A stretch of DNA of 64,000 nt from Roseivirga sp. 4D4. GTDB lineage: Bacteria > Bacteroidota > Bacteroidia > Cytophagales > Cyclobacteriaceae. Positions 41,872 through 52,573 of this stretch are shown here, in pieces. The stretch is taken from assembly GCF_001747095.1 (NCBI RefSeq), contig NZ_MDGP01000001.1, positions 1,967,001 to 2,031,000 on the forward strand, given 5' to 3'. The notes under the pieces were generated by a model that was not told where the DNA came from, made no database searches, and saw nothing but the letters and a program-made list of their open reading frames with translations. Numbering within the stretch: the first letter of the stretch is position 1; every line of letters starts with the position of its first letter. Made by a program: the position numbers and the translations under genes.

Positions 41872-42675
41872 ATGAAAAAGTATTTGCTCCTAGCACTCAG
41901 CTTAACCTTCATCTACTCTTGCGAAAATGACGGCATCATTGACCCCAACTTCACCGGCAATTTTTTAATATCTCAAATTGTCTCCCAACAAGGTGACCAG
42001 AGACAGCAGCAGGGCTTCTCCTACAACAGCAATGGAAGACTGCTCTCGGTAATAGACAACCGCAATACAAACAACCCATCCAACGAATATGTAGAGGTGA
42101 CCAATTTCATTTATGCAAATGATCAGTTGATTTTAAAGACATTTCGCTACCAACCCACGGATGAGATTCATAGACAAGACTCTATTACTTATTATGGAAA
42201 CGGTTTAATCCACGAAGTTCATTCTTCATACAATTCAGAGGGTACCATGAAGCCTAGTTGGGTGAGTGAATACGTTTACAATGATAATGGTACATTACGA
42301 TCAAGAACCTCATACAATCCAATTTCTTTAGATACTGAAGTGAGCAATCGTTACTACTGGGAAAATGGAAATGTGGTGAAAATTGAGCACTTCTATGGTG
42401 ATGCACTGCAATATGAATCCTTCTACTTATATGACAACGCTCAGAACTATAAGTTAGGCAATCCCTTCTTTAGCGATTATGAAATTAGCCTTGCCACACA
42501 AAACAACATTACTCAAGCCAGATACAAAGACTATTCAGGTCTGTTGGACTTAGCCTGCAATCCATGTAATACTTCCTATGAGTATAACGACTTTAACTTA
42601 CCTAAAAAGGTAACCTATCACTGGGGTACGGAACTAAGTATCTCCTATGACATTGAGCAAGGTGCAATAAACTAA
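41872..42675 (+). CDS. Hypothetical lipoprotein with YD/RHS-like repeats
   Basis: A 267-residue envelope protein with a lipoprotein signal (MKKYLLLALSLTFIYSC, Cys17) followed by ENDGIIDP. The rest has repeated strands of the form Y-x-x-N-G-x-L (FSYNSNGRLLSVIDN, YVYNDNGTLRSRTSY, YYWENGNVVKIEHF, SYEYNDFNLPKKVTY), resembling YD-type or DUF4595 beta repeats common in Bacteroidota lipoproteins. Function unknown; possibly surface-exposed. Confidence 0.8.
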   Translation: MKKYLLLALSLTFIYSCENDGIIDPNFTGNFLISQIVSQQGDQRQQQGFSYNSNGRLLSVIDNRNTNNPSNEYVEVTNFIYANDQLILKTFRYQPTDEIHRQDSITYYGNGLIHEVHSSYNSEGTMKPSWVSEYVYNDNGTLRSRTSYNPISLDTEVSNRYYWENGNVVKIEHFYGDALQYESFYLYDNAQNYKLGNPFFSDYEISLATQNNITQARYKDYSGLLDLACNPCNTSYEYNDFNLPKKVTYHWGTELSISYDIEQGAIN

Positions 42676-42695
42676 ATCTTGAATGAGCTATTTTG

Positions 42696-42728
42696 AGAAG
42701 CTGGTCAGGCTAGTCCCGACCAGCTTCT
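42696..42728. terminator. Hairpin between the convergent lipoprotein and papain-like genes
   Basis: Perfect 11-bp arms AGAAGCTGGTC and GACCAGCTTCT with an 11-base loop. It covers the stop of the minus-strand gene. T tracts are weak on both sides, so termination is likely but modest. Confidence 0.55.
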
Positions 42729-43667
42729 ATTCTTCACTTTTAAAGTAGCCATGGCCCGAGCCTTATAGCTATTCTTAATCTGTTGCCAGGTCCATACACC
42801 GGGCAGGTTCCACCAATTAGCCGGTGGTTGATGATTGTGAGCTGAAGCCATTCCGATTTTCCTAAAACCTACTCCATCCAGACCAAAAGCCTTATTAGAT
42901 TCCAGAGTTAAGACTTTGTCCGTTTCAGGGTGATGATCTACTATGATAAAGGTATGTCCACCGGACCATTTAGAGCCAGGTACGTTATCCGACTGCTTCG
43001 ACTTCCAACCTTGAACTAATGTCCATGGGGCGGGTGCCGCTTCAACATCTTCGACCTCCTCTCCCATTCCGCTTTCCACTGCCGCTGTAACAGGCGAGAA
43101 ATAGTCATCGGTTGAAAAGATCATCATTTGTCCATGGCGATGATTATTCCATTCAAAGGAAGGAAACTGATCAGACCAAGCCTTTACAATTAAGCCTTCG
43201 GCAAAAGTACAGCAGTTGTTTTGTTTTGTTTTCGGAGGAGCCAAAGGCAAGTTCACCCCGGGAAGATCATATGGATAGGCAGGATCATGCAGGTCATAGG
43301 CAAACCCATCGTAATCTTTGACTATTTCTACCAACTTAGACTCCTCCACCGCGTCATCGTTGCTATCGAAGTTAATACGTGACACAGCGCCAACGGCATC
43401 CAAGAATGAATCGGGCCCGTCATCTGAAGGTAACGCTGGAGCCGAATGCGTTTCTGTATATTGATTCTCTTTCCAGCGAGAACAAATCCAGACTTTGCCA
43501 GCAGGGGTTTCTATCTGGGCATAGTCGGTATCCTCATTCGGAAAGTTAAGCTTGGTCGATAGTAATGAGTAGTTACCCGCTTCAACAAAGCCCCTCTTTT
43601 CAGAACTTGTATCAGCCGAGGTAAAGCTCATCAGCTTCTTGGCTAGTGTAATGTGTTGTGTTGACAT
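42705..43667 (-). CDS. Unrecognised protein, possible NlpC/P60 or CHAP-like cysteine hydrolase
   Basis: A 320-residue protein without a signal peptide. I recognise no named domain with certainty. Three spaced blocks resemble a papain-like triad: NNCCTFAEGLIVKAW (candidate Cys, residue ~150), GGHTFIIVDHHPETDKVL (candidate His, ~240) and LESNKAFGLDG (candidate Asn). The end is tryptophan-rich (PPANWWNLPGVWTWQQI). The order Cys-His-Asn and the GH-x-(F/I)-V context are those of NlpC/P60 peptidases and related amidases, but the active-site assignment is inference. It stands alone between lipoprotein and transaldolase genes. Confidence 0.6.
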   Translation of the reverse strand: MSTQHITLAKKLMSFTSADTSSEKRGFVEAGNYSLLSTKLNFPNEDTDYAQIETPAGKVWICSRWKENQYTETHSAPALPSDDGPDSFLDAVGAVSRINFDSNDDAVEESKLVEIVKDYDGFAYDLHDPAYPYDLPGVNLPLAPPKTKQNNCCTFAEGLIVKAWSDQFPSFEWNNHRHGQMMIFSTDDYFSPVTAAVESGMGEEVEDVEAAPAPWTLVQGWKSKQSDNVPGSKWSGGHTFIIVDHHPETDKVLTLESNKAFGLDGVGFRKIGMASAHNHQPPANWWNLPGVWTWQQIKNSYKARAMATLKVKNRSWSGLA

Positions 43668-43815
43668 GGTAGTAGTGTATTTATTATTAATTGGCTAAAG
43701 TTCAAGCTATTGAATCTTCTACTATGAATCAAGATAATCTTTATCACCACCAGCGCTCAAAAGCAACTTGTTCAAAACTTCATGATTTTAAGCCTCTTCT
43801 AAGGTGAGAATGTTT

Positions 43816-43823
43816 TAGATTTG
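43816..43823 (+). promoter_or_regulatory. -7 promoter element of the transaldolase gene
   Basis: TAGATTTG, exact TAnnTTTG, 28 bases before the ATG. Confidence 0.45.
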
Positions 43824-43851
43824 TGCATCCATAAATTAAGAAGCAGAACCT

Positions 43852-44508
43852 ATGAAATTCTTTATCGATACAGCAAACCTAAATGATATTAAAGAGGCCT
43901 ATGACCTTGGGGTTTTAGATGGCGTGACCACTAACCCATCGCTCATGGCCAAAGAAGGAATTTCAGGGCACGATAATGTGATTGCCCACTACAAAGCGAT
44001 CTGCGACATTGTGGATGATAATGTCAGTGCCGAAGTAATCGCCACCGATTTTGATGGCATGATTAAGGAAGGAAAAGAGCTTGCGCAAATCGATGACAAA
44101 ATCGTAGTGAAAGTTCCAATGATAAAAGACGGTGTTAAAGCGATCAAACATTTCACCAATGAAGGTATTCGTACCAACTGTACTTTAGTATTCTCTGCTG
44201 GGCAAGCTATTCTGGCAGCTAAGGCTGGTGCAACATATGTTTCTCCTTTTATCGGTAGACTTGACGATATTGGCTATGATGGTCTTGAATTGATCGAGCA
44301 GATTGTTCAGATTTATGACAACTATGGCTACCCAACTGAGGTATTAGCTGCTTCTGTAAGACATACTATGCACTTAATCCAATGTGCTGAAATTGGGGCA
44401 GATGTAGCAACTTGTCCACTCAAAGTCATCACGAGCTTGCTAAACCACCCACTAACTGATAAAGGCCTGCAACAATTTCTTGCTGATCATGCAAAAGCCA
44501 ATGGCTAA
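43852..44508 (+). CDS. fsa: Transaldolase / fructose-6-phosphate aldolase family (TalC-type)
   Basis: A 218-residue class I aldolase of the short transaldolase group. Schiff-base lysine is Lys87 in KIVVKVPM; other family parts are [56 protein letters not shown] and AASVRH. Length fits TalC/FSA rather than the ~315-residue TalB. In Bacteroidota this form serves the non-oxidative pentose phosphate pathway. Its last codons overlap the next gene's ATG. Confidence 0.94.
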   Translation: MKFFIDTANLNDIKEAYDLGVLDGVTTNPSLMAKEGISGHDNVIAHYKAICDIVDDNVSAEVIATDFDGMIKEGKELAQIDDKIVVKVPMIKDGVKAIKHFTNEGIRTNCTLVFSAGQAILAAKAGATYVSPFIGRLDDIGYDGLELIEQIVQIYDNYGYPTEVLAASVRHTMHLIQCAEIGADVATCPLKVITSLLNHPLTDKGLQQFLADHAKANG

Positions 44509-44767
44509 AACATTAACGCCTACTTCTGGTTATTCCCCAAATGACCCGATTGTTTTTACGGAAATGTATATAATTAAGGTAAAGGGGAAAGCCAAAATTC
44601 CAGACTACATACAGCTCAGGGACGAGAACTTCGTCCTTATTGCCTATTTCAGAGCTGATCGTCCTTTAAAAAAGTTAGAGAAATATGGACTGGAGGGCAA
44701 GGAAGTTGCGTTAGAGAAAGTAATTAATAACTTGCCCTTCGGTAAACTTCAAAAACTCGAAATTTAG
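44501..44767 (+). CDS. Small protein of unknown function between transaldolase and FtsE
   Basis: An 88-residue protein starting at the ATG at 44501 ([19 protein letters not shown]), which overlaps the transaldolase stop; in-frame earlier starts lie inside that gene. The main part has alternating hydrophobic residues ([33 protein letters not shown]) and a C-terminal [30 protein letters not shown]. It looks like a small beta-rich fold. It ends 1 base before ftsE. No domain recognised, but its overlap and spacing support a real operon gene. Confidence 0.65.
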   Translation: MAKTLTPTSGYSPNDPIVFTEMYIIKVKGKAKIPDYIQLRDENFVLIAYFRADRPLKKLEKYGLEGKEVALEKVINNLPFGKLQKLEI

Positions 44768-44768
44768 C

Positions 44769-45464
44769 ATGCCTTTTTCAGGAGAACCAATTGTTCAAAT
44801 TACTGACGCCAGTATTTTTCAAGAAGATCAAACCGTTCTCAACAACATCAACCTTAAGATCGCCAAGGGAGAGTTCGTTTACTTAGTGGGAAGAACAGGA
44901 AGTGGAAAAAGCTCTTTGCTCAAAACACTCTATTGTGATCTGCCACTCCACATGGGGAGCATTCGCATATGTGACTTTGAAATAGAAAAGATCAAGCGAA
45001 AAGAAGTACCTATGCTCAGAAGAAAGCTGGGCATTGTATTTCAAGACTTTCAACTCTTACCTGATAGAACCATTGCCGAAAATATCTTTTTTGTGATGAA
45101 GGCTACAGGTTGGAAAGACAAAGCTAAGATGAAAAGCAGACTGGCTGATGTACTGATGAAAGTAGGCTTAGGAGCCGTTTCGAATAAAATGCCGCATCAA
45201 CTTTCAGGTGGAGAGCAACAACGGGTAGTTATCGCCAGGGCCTTGATTAACGAACCTGCAATTCTTATTGCAGACGAACCTACGGGAAACCTTGACCCTG
45301 AAGTTTCAGAAGGCATCTTCAAAACCTTTGAAGACATCAATCGAAGTGGTACTGCCATTCTAATGGCAACCCATGATTTCAAGCTGATTGAGAATTATCC
45401 TAAACGGACCTTGACTTGTGGAAACGGTGAAGTGCTAGATTCTGCGGCTCAGCCTGTTACATAG
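44769..45464 (+). CDS. ftsE: FtsE-like ABC transporter ATPase
   Basis: A 231-residue ABC ATPase of the FtsE/LolD/MacB group. Walker A GRTGSGKSSL, Q loop VFQDFQLLPDRTIAENI, signature LSGGEQQRVVIARALINEP, Walker B ILIADEPTGNLDP and H loop MATHD are all intact. The LLPDRT Q-loop region is typical of FtsE, which with FtsX controls peptidoglycan hydrolases at division. No ftsX is adjacent. It could also energise one of the orphan FtsX-type permeases at 2.7-11.2 kb. It converges (8-base overlap) with the next gene. Confidence 0.9.
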   Translation: MPFSGEPIVQITDASIFQEDQTVLNNINLKIAKGEFVYLVGRTGSGKSSLLKTLYCDLPLHMGSIRICDFEIEKIKRKEVPMLRRKLGIVFQDFQLLPDRTIAENIFFVMKATGWKDKAKMKSRLADVLMKVGLGAVSNKMPHQLSGGEQQRVVIARALINEPAILIADEPTGNLDPEVSEGIFKTFEDINRSGTAILMATHDFKLIENYPKRTLTCGNGEVLDSAAQPVT

Positions 45465-46017
45465 AAATATCAACTTTCCCTTTCATATCCTCAGGAAGCT
45501 TATCACGCTCAAGAATATCTAATTGACTATTCAGGAGGTGAATTTTCTGACGCAATAAGTGCAAAAGTCTGTCCAGTACTTCTTCAGATTGTTGGCTCTC
45601 AAGAAATACTTCCTTTAAGTCATTGTAGATAACATCTAGTTCCTGAAGATCTGCCTCCAGAAAATTAAACACTTTACCTGTTTCGAGTTCTTCAGAGACT
45701 TTAGTTCTTTTCTTGGAAATTATTGAAGTATAAAAAACTTCAAGGTCTTCAAACTTCTCCAGATTATTGGAGGCCAAAATTTCACTCTCGTCAAAAGAAG
45801 TCTCACTTTGTGATAGCGGCAAATACTTATCTCCTAACAAAAATGCCACGGCTCCAATTAGAAGTATAACCGCAGCCTTCCAATACCAGAGCGTAACCGT
45901 CCGATTGGGCCTGAGTTCAGCCTCAATATTCGTCCAAACATCTTTATTTGGCTCTTTGAGATCAAATGCTCCCTTATTGTTTTCTATAAATCTCTCTAAG
46001 TTGTCTTTATCCTGCAT
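45457..46017 (-). CDS. Membrane protein after the sigma factor, candidate anti-sigma factor
   Basis: A 186-residue protein with one membrane helix (residues ~42-63, LWYWKAAVILLIGAVAFLLGD). The N-terminal cytosolic part (LERFIENNKGAFDLKEPNKDVWTNIEAEL) has the F(D)..P..VW pattern seen in Bacteroidota ECF anti-sigma proteins. The periplasmic part is helical and charged (EVLDRLLHLLRQKIHLLNSQLDILERD). It overlaps the sigma gene by 11 bases, which supports the anti-sigma role, although no classical zinc anti-sigma motif is present. Confidence 0.7.
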   Translation of the reverse strand: MQDKDNLERFIENNKGAFDLKEPNKDVWTNIEAELRPNRTVTLWYWKAAVILLIGAVAFLLGDKYLPLSQSETSFDESEILASNNLEKFEDLEVFYTSIISKKRTKVSEELETGKVFNFLEADLQELDVIYNDLKEVFLESQQSEEVLDRLLHLLRQKIHLLNSQLDILERDKLPEDMKGKVDISM

Positions 46018-46567
46018 ACTGCAACTCCTCCCTTAGTATTTCTCTCAATTTCTTCTTTGATCTATTAAACTGTGATTTTGACGTTGATTCAGTAATCCCT
46101 AATACCTCTGCTATTTCCTTGTGATCGTATCCTTCTAACAAGTACAAGGTTAGCACCACACGATAACCATCTGGTAATCGAGATATCCCTTCATTGACAA
46201 CCGCAACATCATAACTTACATCTCTGGATTCTGTTTCAACTACCCGATCATCAAACTGACCGATATCATCGACAGACTCCAAATCAAGCCTTCGCTTCTT
46301 AACGAGGTTAATGGCGTTATTCACCACAATACGCTTCAACCAGCTGCCAAACGAAGCAGTGCCTTTATAGTTTTTAAGATTCTTAAAAGCACTCAAAAAG
46401 GACTCTTGCAACACATCTTCTGCATCCATTTCGCTTCCGGTAATGCGCAAGCATGTATTGTACATAGCTTTTGAATAGAGCTTGTACAATTCATATTGAG
46501 CTGTACTGTCCCCAGCAAGGCAGCGATCAATAATGGGTTGATGTATATTCTGGTATCCTGTTTCCAA
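46007..46567 (-). CDS. ECF-type RNA polymerase sigma factor
   Basis: A 186-residue sigma-70 family factor of the extracytoplasmic-function group. Region 2: LYKLYSKAMYNTCLRITGSEMDAEDVLQESFLSAFKNL with AEDVLQE core binding and GSFGSWLKRIVVNNAINLVKKRR. Region 4: LPDGYRVVLTLYLLEGYDHKEIAEVLGITESTSKSQFNRSKKKLRE. The start is a TTG at 46567, the only start after an in-frame stop. Co-transcribed with the overlapping membrane protein gene, probably its regulator. Confidence 0.94.
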   Translation of the reverse strand: METGYQNIHQPIIDRCLAGDSTAQYELYKLYSKAMYNTCLRITGSEMDAEDVLQESFLSAFKNLKNYKGTASFGSWLKRIVVNNAINLVKKRRLDLESVDDIGQFDDRVVETESRDVSYDVAVVNEGISRLPDGYRVVLTLYLLEGYDHKEIAEVLGITESTSKSQFNRSKKKLREILREELQYAG

Positions 46568-46633
46568 CGTCTGAAATCATACTAAAGACATTACAACCTA
46601 TAAAGGGTTGCATACTGAAAGATAAGCATAAAA

Positions 46634-46657
46634 AAAACCCCGACTAGTCGGGGTTTT
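46634..46657. terminator. Intrinsic terminator of the TPR gene
   Basis: Perfect palindrome AAAACCCCGACTAGTCGGGGTTTT with an A7 run on the left, which is the T tract on the minus strand after the stop of the 46679-47374 gene. Confidence 0.9.
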
Positions 46658-46678
46658 AGGAAAGTGTTTTCTTATCGC

Positions 46679-47374
46679 TTAGCCTTTGTTTAAGGCTTCT
46701 AAACTCGTTTTAGCTATTTCAAAATCAGGACTTAGTGCCAGAGCCTGAGTAAAATGTGTTTTGGCCTCCTCATTTTTCCCCTGCTCTATCGCCATCAAAC
46801 CCCTTAGGTTATAAATGGCCGCTTTAAAAGAAACCTGTTGGGCACTGCCATCACTCTTATTTAACGCGATCTTATCTTCATCCTTAACCTTAGACTCTAT
46901 AACGCCTAAGTTGGCCTCGGCTTCGGCAAAACGCTGTAAGGAATATTGAAGATAGGCAACCTGATACTGCACTTGAACATCTTCTGTCTTTAGCCATAAT
47001 TTCTCATAATACTCAACCGCCTTATCGTACAACCTTAGGTTCTCGTAACTCAAGGCTACAATTTCCAAGGCAATCTCATTGTTGTTGTATTTCTGGAGAA
47101 AGTCCAAACCAACTAAAGCACTTGATGAAAACTGAGAGGTGTTGTAGTACAACTCTGCCAACATTCTCATGGCAGCCGAATCAACTGGGTTTAATACTAA
47201 TATATCTGTAAGTGCCTGCTTCTGGATAAGCACATCATTGTATTGCTCGGCTTTTCTAAGAAGGGCAATGGCCTTCGCATACTCATTAGAGATATAAGTA
47301 CTGTCTTGTGCCAATACACTTTGGCTTCCAAACATCAATGTGATGGCCAGTACTAAAAATTTAATCTTCTTCAT
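46679..47374 (-). CDS. Secreted tetratricopeptide repeat protein
   Basis: A 231-residue protein with a signal peptide (MKKIKFLVLAITLMFGSQSVLAQ, cleavage expected after VLA). The mature part is TPR-like: AAMRMLAELYYNTSQFSSSALVGLDF, EIVALSYENLRLYDKAVEYYEKLW, AYLQYSLQRFAEAEANL, NLRGLMAIEQGKNEEAKTHFTQALALSPDFEIA. Expected in the periplasm as a protein-binding scaffold. Partners unknown. It follows the nucleotidyltransferase gene by 19 bases on the same strand, so the two are probably co-transcribed. Confidence 0.85.
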   Translation of the reverse strand: MKKIKFLVLAITLMFGSQSVLAQDSTYISNEYAKAIALLRKAEQYNDVLIQKQALTDILVLNPVDSAAMRMLAELYYNTSQFSSSALVGLDFLQKYNNNEIALEIVALSYENLRLYDKAVEYYEKLWLKTEDVQVQYQVAYLQYSLQRFAEAEANLGVIESKVKDEDKIALNKSDGSAQQVSFKAAIYNLRGLMAIEQGKNEEAKTHFTQALALSPDFEIAKTSLEALNKG

Positions 47375-47393
47375 TTTATTATTGGTAACTAAA

Positions 47394-48818
47394 TTATTTC
47401 AGTGATTTAACAACATTCAAGCCAAGTTCCCTACCTAGGTTAAGTAGGTATTCGTATGACTCATCAAATTCATTTCTGATTTTACCTTCCAAAACTGCCT
47501 CTTTCAACGCTTCCTTGATATCTCCGATGGTCTTACCTGGCTTTAATCCAAAGACCGTCATGATCATTTCTCCGGTAATTACGGGCTGAAAGTTACGAAC
47601 TTTATCCTTCTCCTCTACCTCTCGCATGCGCTTTTCGACTTTATCAAAGTTCTGGAGGTAGCGCTTAACCTTATTGTTATTCTTGGAGGTGATGTCTGCT
47701 CGGCAGAGTGTCATTAGTGCCTCGATATCATCTCCAGCCTCGAACAGGAGCCTTCGCACAGCCGAATCTGTGATCTCATCCTTTACCAGAGCAATGGGCC
47801 TCAAGTGGAGACGTACCATTTTTTGAACAAACTTCATGGACTCACCCATTGGTAGCTTCATTCTCCTAAATATGCCTGGTGTCATTCGCGCACCCTTGTC
47901 TTCATGACCATGGAATGTCCAACCTACTCGCTTATTAAAGCGCTTGGTTGCAGGCTTGGCGATATCATGCATGATGGCGGACCATCTCCACCATAGGTCG
48001 TCCGTATGCTTACTGATATTATCTAATACCTGAAGCGTATGATAGAAATTATCTTTATGCGATTTATCCTCTATACTATCGACTCCCTGCAAGGCCACTA
48101 ACTCTGGAAAAATGAGTTTGAGCAACCCACAATGGAATAGGAGCTTAAACCCATAAGATGGTTCATCCGAAAGGATAATCTTATTCAGCTCTACAATGAT
48201 TCTTTCTTTGGATATAATACTGATACGCTCTTTCATATCAATAATACCCTGGAAGGTCTCAGCATCAATATCAAACTTCAATTGTGATGCAAAGCGGATA
48301 GCACGCATCATACGCAGAGGATCATCCGAAAAAGTCCTGTCCGGCTCAAGCGGTGTTCTGATAAGTCTTTCTTTCAAATCATTTACTCCTCCGAAAGGAT
48401 CAACCAATTCGCCATAGCTTCCTTCGTTGAGGCTAATCGCCATGGCATTGATAGTGAAATCCCTACGATTTTGATCATCCTCTAGGCTGCCGTCTTCGAC
48501 AATGGGTTTTCTCGAATCCCTTTGATAAGATTCCCTCCTGGCCCCAACAAACTCAAGTTCCAAATCGCCATCCTTGATCATGGCAGTACCAAAGTTCTTG
48601 AAGACTGATAATGGCACTTTATCACCAAGTGCTTTTTTCACTGCTTCTGCCAGTTGAATACCGCTACCCACACAAACAAAATCAATGTCTTTTGATGATC
48701 GGCCCAACAATAAATCCCTTACATACCCTCCAACAACATAGGTCTCTAAGCGCTCATTATGAGCCACTTGGCTTATGGTTTTGAAAATGGGATCTTTAAG
48801 TTTTTTGGTCAGATTCAT
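47394..48818 (-). CDS. CCA tRNA nucleotidyltransferase / poly(A) polymerase with HD domain
   Basis: A 474-residue class II nucleotidyltransferase. The head has VVGGYVRDLLLGRSSKDIDFV and RRDFTINAMAISL (residues ~28-150), the neck has DPLRMMRAIRFASQLKFDID, and the C-terminal half carries an HD domain (IMHDIAKPATKRF, GHEDKGA). It adds CCA to tRNA 3' ends, which is needed here because the three tRNA genes do not encode CCA. Length is normal for the HD-containing bacterial form. Confidence 0.94.
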   Translation of the reverse strand: MNLTKKLKDPIFKTISQVAHNERLETYVVGGYVRDLLLGRSSKDIDFVCVGSGIQLAEAVKKALGDKVPLSVFKNFGTAMIKDGDLELEFVGARRESYQRDSRKPIVEDGSLEDDQNRRDFTINAMAISLNEGSYGELVDPFGGVNDLKERLIRTPLEPDRTFSDDPLRMMRAIRFASQLKFDIDAETFQGIIDMKERISIISKERIIVELNKIILSDEPSYGFKLLFHCGLLKLIFPELVALQGVDSIEDKSHKDNFYHTLQVLDNISKHTDDLWWRWSAIMHDIAKPATKRFNKRVGWTFHGHEDKGARMTPGIFRRMKLPMGESMKFVQKMVRLHLRPIALVKDEITDSAVRRLLFEAGDDIEALMTLCRADITSKNNNKVKRYLQNFDKVEKRMREVEEKDKVRNFQPVITGEMIMTVFGLKPGKTIGDIKEALKEAVLEGKIRNEFDESYEYLLNLGRELGLNVVKSLK

Positions 48819-48924
48819 TGATCGATCTCCTTAAAAGGCAGGCAAAGTTAGCAGTTTATCTCAGGGAGTTCAAAACGAACAAAAAGACATCAACTTAAAG
48901 ATTAAAAATTGCCGACCAGATTAA

Positions 48925-50589
<1,665 letters not shown>

Positions 50590-50599
50590 TTTTACAGAA

Positions 50600-52426
50600 A
50601 TGGATAGAAATCAGACCATTGGTCTCGTTTTAATAGCGGTCATACTTATTGTTTACTCAATAGTCTACAGACCACCTGCTCAAGAAGAACCTTTAGAATT
50701 CGCTGACACTACATCCGTAGAAAGTGTGACTCCACAAGTTCCGGTTCAGGAAGCTCAACCGGTAGAGGTAATCGATGAGACCCAGACAGCCAATGACCTT
50801 TCTGCGCAATACGGAGCTTTTGGCGCTGCTATGCAGGGCAATGAAGAGAGCTTTGTCATTGAAACAGATAAGGCCAAGTATACCTTCTCTAATAAGGGTG
50901 GTGCTATTACAGCTGTAGAACTCAAAGACTACGTAACATTTGACCAAAAACCTCTTATCCTGTTCGATGAGAATACCAGTCAAAGGGTTTTGAACATCCC
51001 TACAACTAAGGGAAATATCGATCTCAACAACCTCTATTTCGAGTCCAATAGCTCTAATCGCACTGTTGCAGCGGATGGTAGCGCAACTATCAGGTTCTCT
51101 GCTGACCTTGGCAACGGCAAGTCAATTGTACAGACATATGTCATCAATGCCAACAACTACGAATTAGATTATCAGCTCAAGTTGAATGGTCTTCAAGGTG
51201 AAGTCATTGGAAATGAAGCTACGATGGCTTGGGCGGTGGCCATGCAGCGCTATGAAAAGAACCTTGAGGATTCAAGAAACAAGACAACCCTCAGGTATTA
51301 CACACTTGACGAAGACTCAGATAACCTAAGTGCCACCTCTAGAGACCCTCAAAAGGAGACCATTGGAGGTGTGAAATGGCTAAGTTTCTCTCAAAAGTTC
51401 TTCAACTCAGGTATCATCTCTGAAAAAGGATTTAACCAAGCCACCATAGGCTCTACTGTAGGTCTTGACTCCACGATAGTCAAAGAAGGCCTCATGGAAT
51501 TGTCTATCCCAATGGGCGATGTTTATGCAGGTGCAAACTTCACCTATTACTATGGCCCAAACAGTTATAAAGGTCTAAAGAAAGTAACTGAAGCATACGA
51601 AGACAATGTTTACATGGGCTACAAATTGGTGAGCTGGGTAAACAAATACATCATAGTTGAGCTATTCGGCTTTTTGGAAAGATACATTGGCAACTATGGG
51701 GTGATTATTATGATCATAGTGCTGATCGTTAAGCTTGTTCTTTTCCCATTATCAAGAAAATCATATCTCTCAATGGCCAAAATGAAGGTTTTAAAACCTG
51801 AGTTGGATGCTATGAAAGAGAAGGTTGGTGGAGACCAACAGAAGATGCAACAGGAGCAAATGAAGCTCTATAGAGAGGTTGGAGTTAACCCGATCAGTGG
51901 TTGTATACCGCTGGTACTTCAAATGCCGATCTTATTTGCGATGTTCTTCTTCTTCCCTAATTCGATTGAGCTGAGACAGCAGTCCTTTTTATGGGCAAAT
52001 GACCTTTCTACTTATGATGTTTTGTTAAACCTTCCGTTTACAATCCCTTTCTATGGATCTCACGTCAGTGGTTTTACTTTACTCATGACCCTTTCTACAT
52101 TGCTTTATACTTGGTCCAATAATCAAGTAAGCTCTGTACAGGGACCAATGAAGAGCATTGGCTACGTAATGCCAGTCATTTTTATGTTTGTGTTGAACAG
52201 CTACTCTTCTGGTTTGAGTTTCTATTACTTCGTTTCAAACATCATCACGTTTGGACAGCAAACACTGATCAGAAGGTTTGTTGATGAAGACAAGATTCGT
52301 GCAACACTGGAGGAGAACAAGAAAAAGAATGTGAACAAAAAGAAATCTAAGTTTGCATTGAGACTTGAAGAGGCCATGAAAGCCAGCCAGGAAGCACAAA
52401 GGCAAAAACAGAAAGGAAAAAAATAA
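50600..52426 (+). CDS. yidC: Membrane protein insertase YidC
   Basis: A 608-residue inner-membrane insertase of the Gram-negative type. First helix residues ~6-22 (TIGLVLIAVILIVYSIV), periplasmic P1 beta domain ~80-350 (FSNKGGAITAVELKDY, GVKWLSFSQKFF), then the conserved five-helix core from ~360 (YGVIIMIIVLIVKLVLFPLSRKSYLSMAKMKVLKPEL, GCIPLVLQMPILFAMFFFFPNSIELRQQSFLWANDLS, YYFVSNIITFGQQTLIRRF). The tail is basic (KKKSKFALRLEEAMKAS, QKQKGKK), common in ribosome-binding YidC forms. Clients likely include SRP-targeted membrane proteins. Confidence 0.97.
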   Translation: MDRNQTIGLVLIAVILIVYSIVYRPPAQEEPLEFADTTSVESVTPQVPVQEAQPVEVIDETQTANDLSAQYGAFGAAMQGNEESFVIETDKAKYTFSNKGGAITAVELKDYVTFDQKPLILFDENTSQRVLNIPTTKGNIDLNNLYFESNSSNRTVAADGSATIRFSADLGNGKSIVQTYVINANNYELDYQLKLNGLQGEVIGNEATMAWAVAMQRYEKNLEDSRNKTTLRYYTLDEDSDNLSATSRDPQKETIGGVKWLSFSQKFFNSGIISEKGFNQATIGSTVGLDSTIVKEGLMELSIPMGDVYAGANFTYYYGPNSYKGLKKVTEAYEDNVYMGYKLVSWVNKYIIVELFGFLERYIGNYGVIIMIIVLIVKLVLFPLSRKSYLSMAKMKVLKPELDAMKEKVGGDQQKMQQEQMKLYREVGVNPISGCIPLVLQMPILFAMFFFFPNSIELRQQSFLWANDLSTYDVLLNLPFTIPFYGSHVSGFTLLMTLSTLLYTWSNNQVSSVQGPMKSIGYVMPVIFMFVLNSYSSGLSFYYFVSNIITFGQQTLIRRFVDEDKIRATLEENKKKNVNKKKSKFALRLEEAMKASQEAQRQKQKGKK

Positions 52427-52430
52427 ATAT

Positions 52431-52456
52431 AAAGGAGGTTCAAAAGCCTCCTTTTT
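52431..52456 (+). terminator. Intrinsic terminator of pyrG-yidC
   Basis: AAAGGAGG and CCTCCTTT with loop TTCAAAAG, followed by TTTTATTT. Confidence 0.9.
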
Positions 52457-52529
52457 TATTTGGCTCTGAACAACAAAAACTAGTCTATGAGCTGAAGGCA
52501 TAATCGCATTATACTTTCGACTAAACTTA

Positions 52530-52537
52530 TATCTTTG
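52530..52537 (+). promoter_or_regulatory. -7 promoter element of the UPF0173-parA group
   Basis: TATCTTTG, exact TAnnTTTG, 36 bases before the ATG at 52574. Confidence 0.5.
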
Positions 52538-52573
52538 TAAGCTATTCGTCAACCAAATAAAACCTACTCCTAA

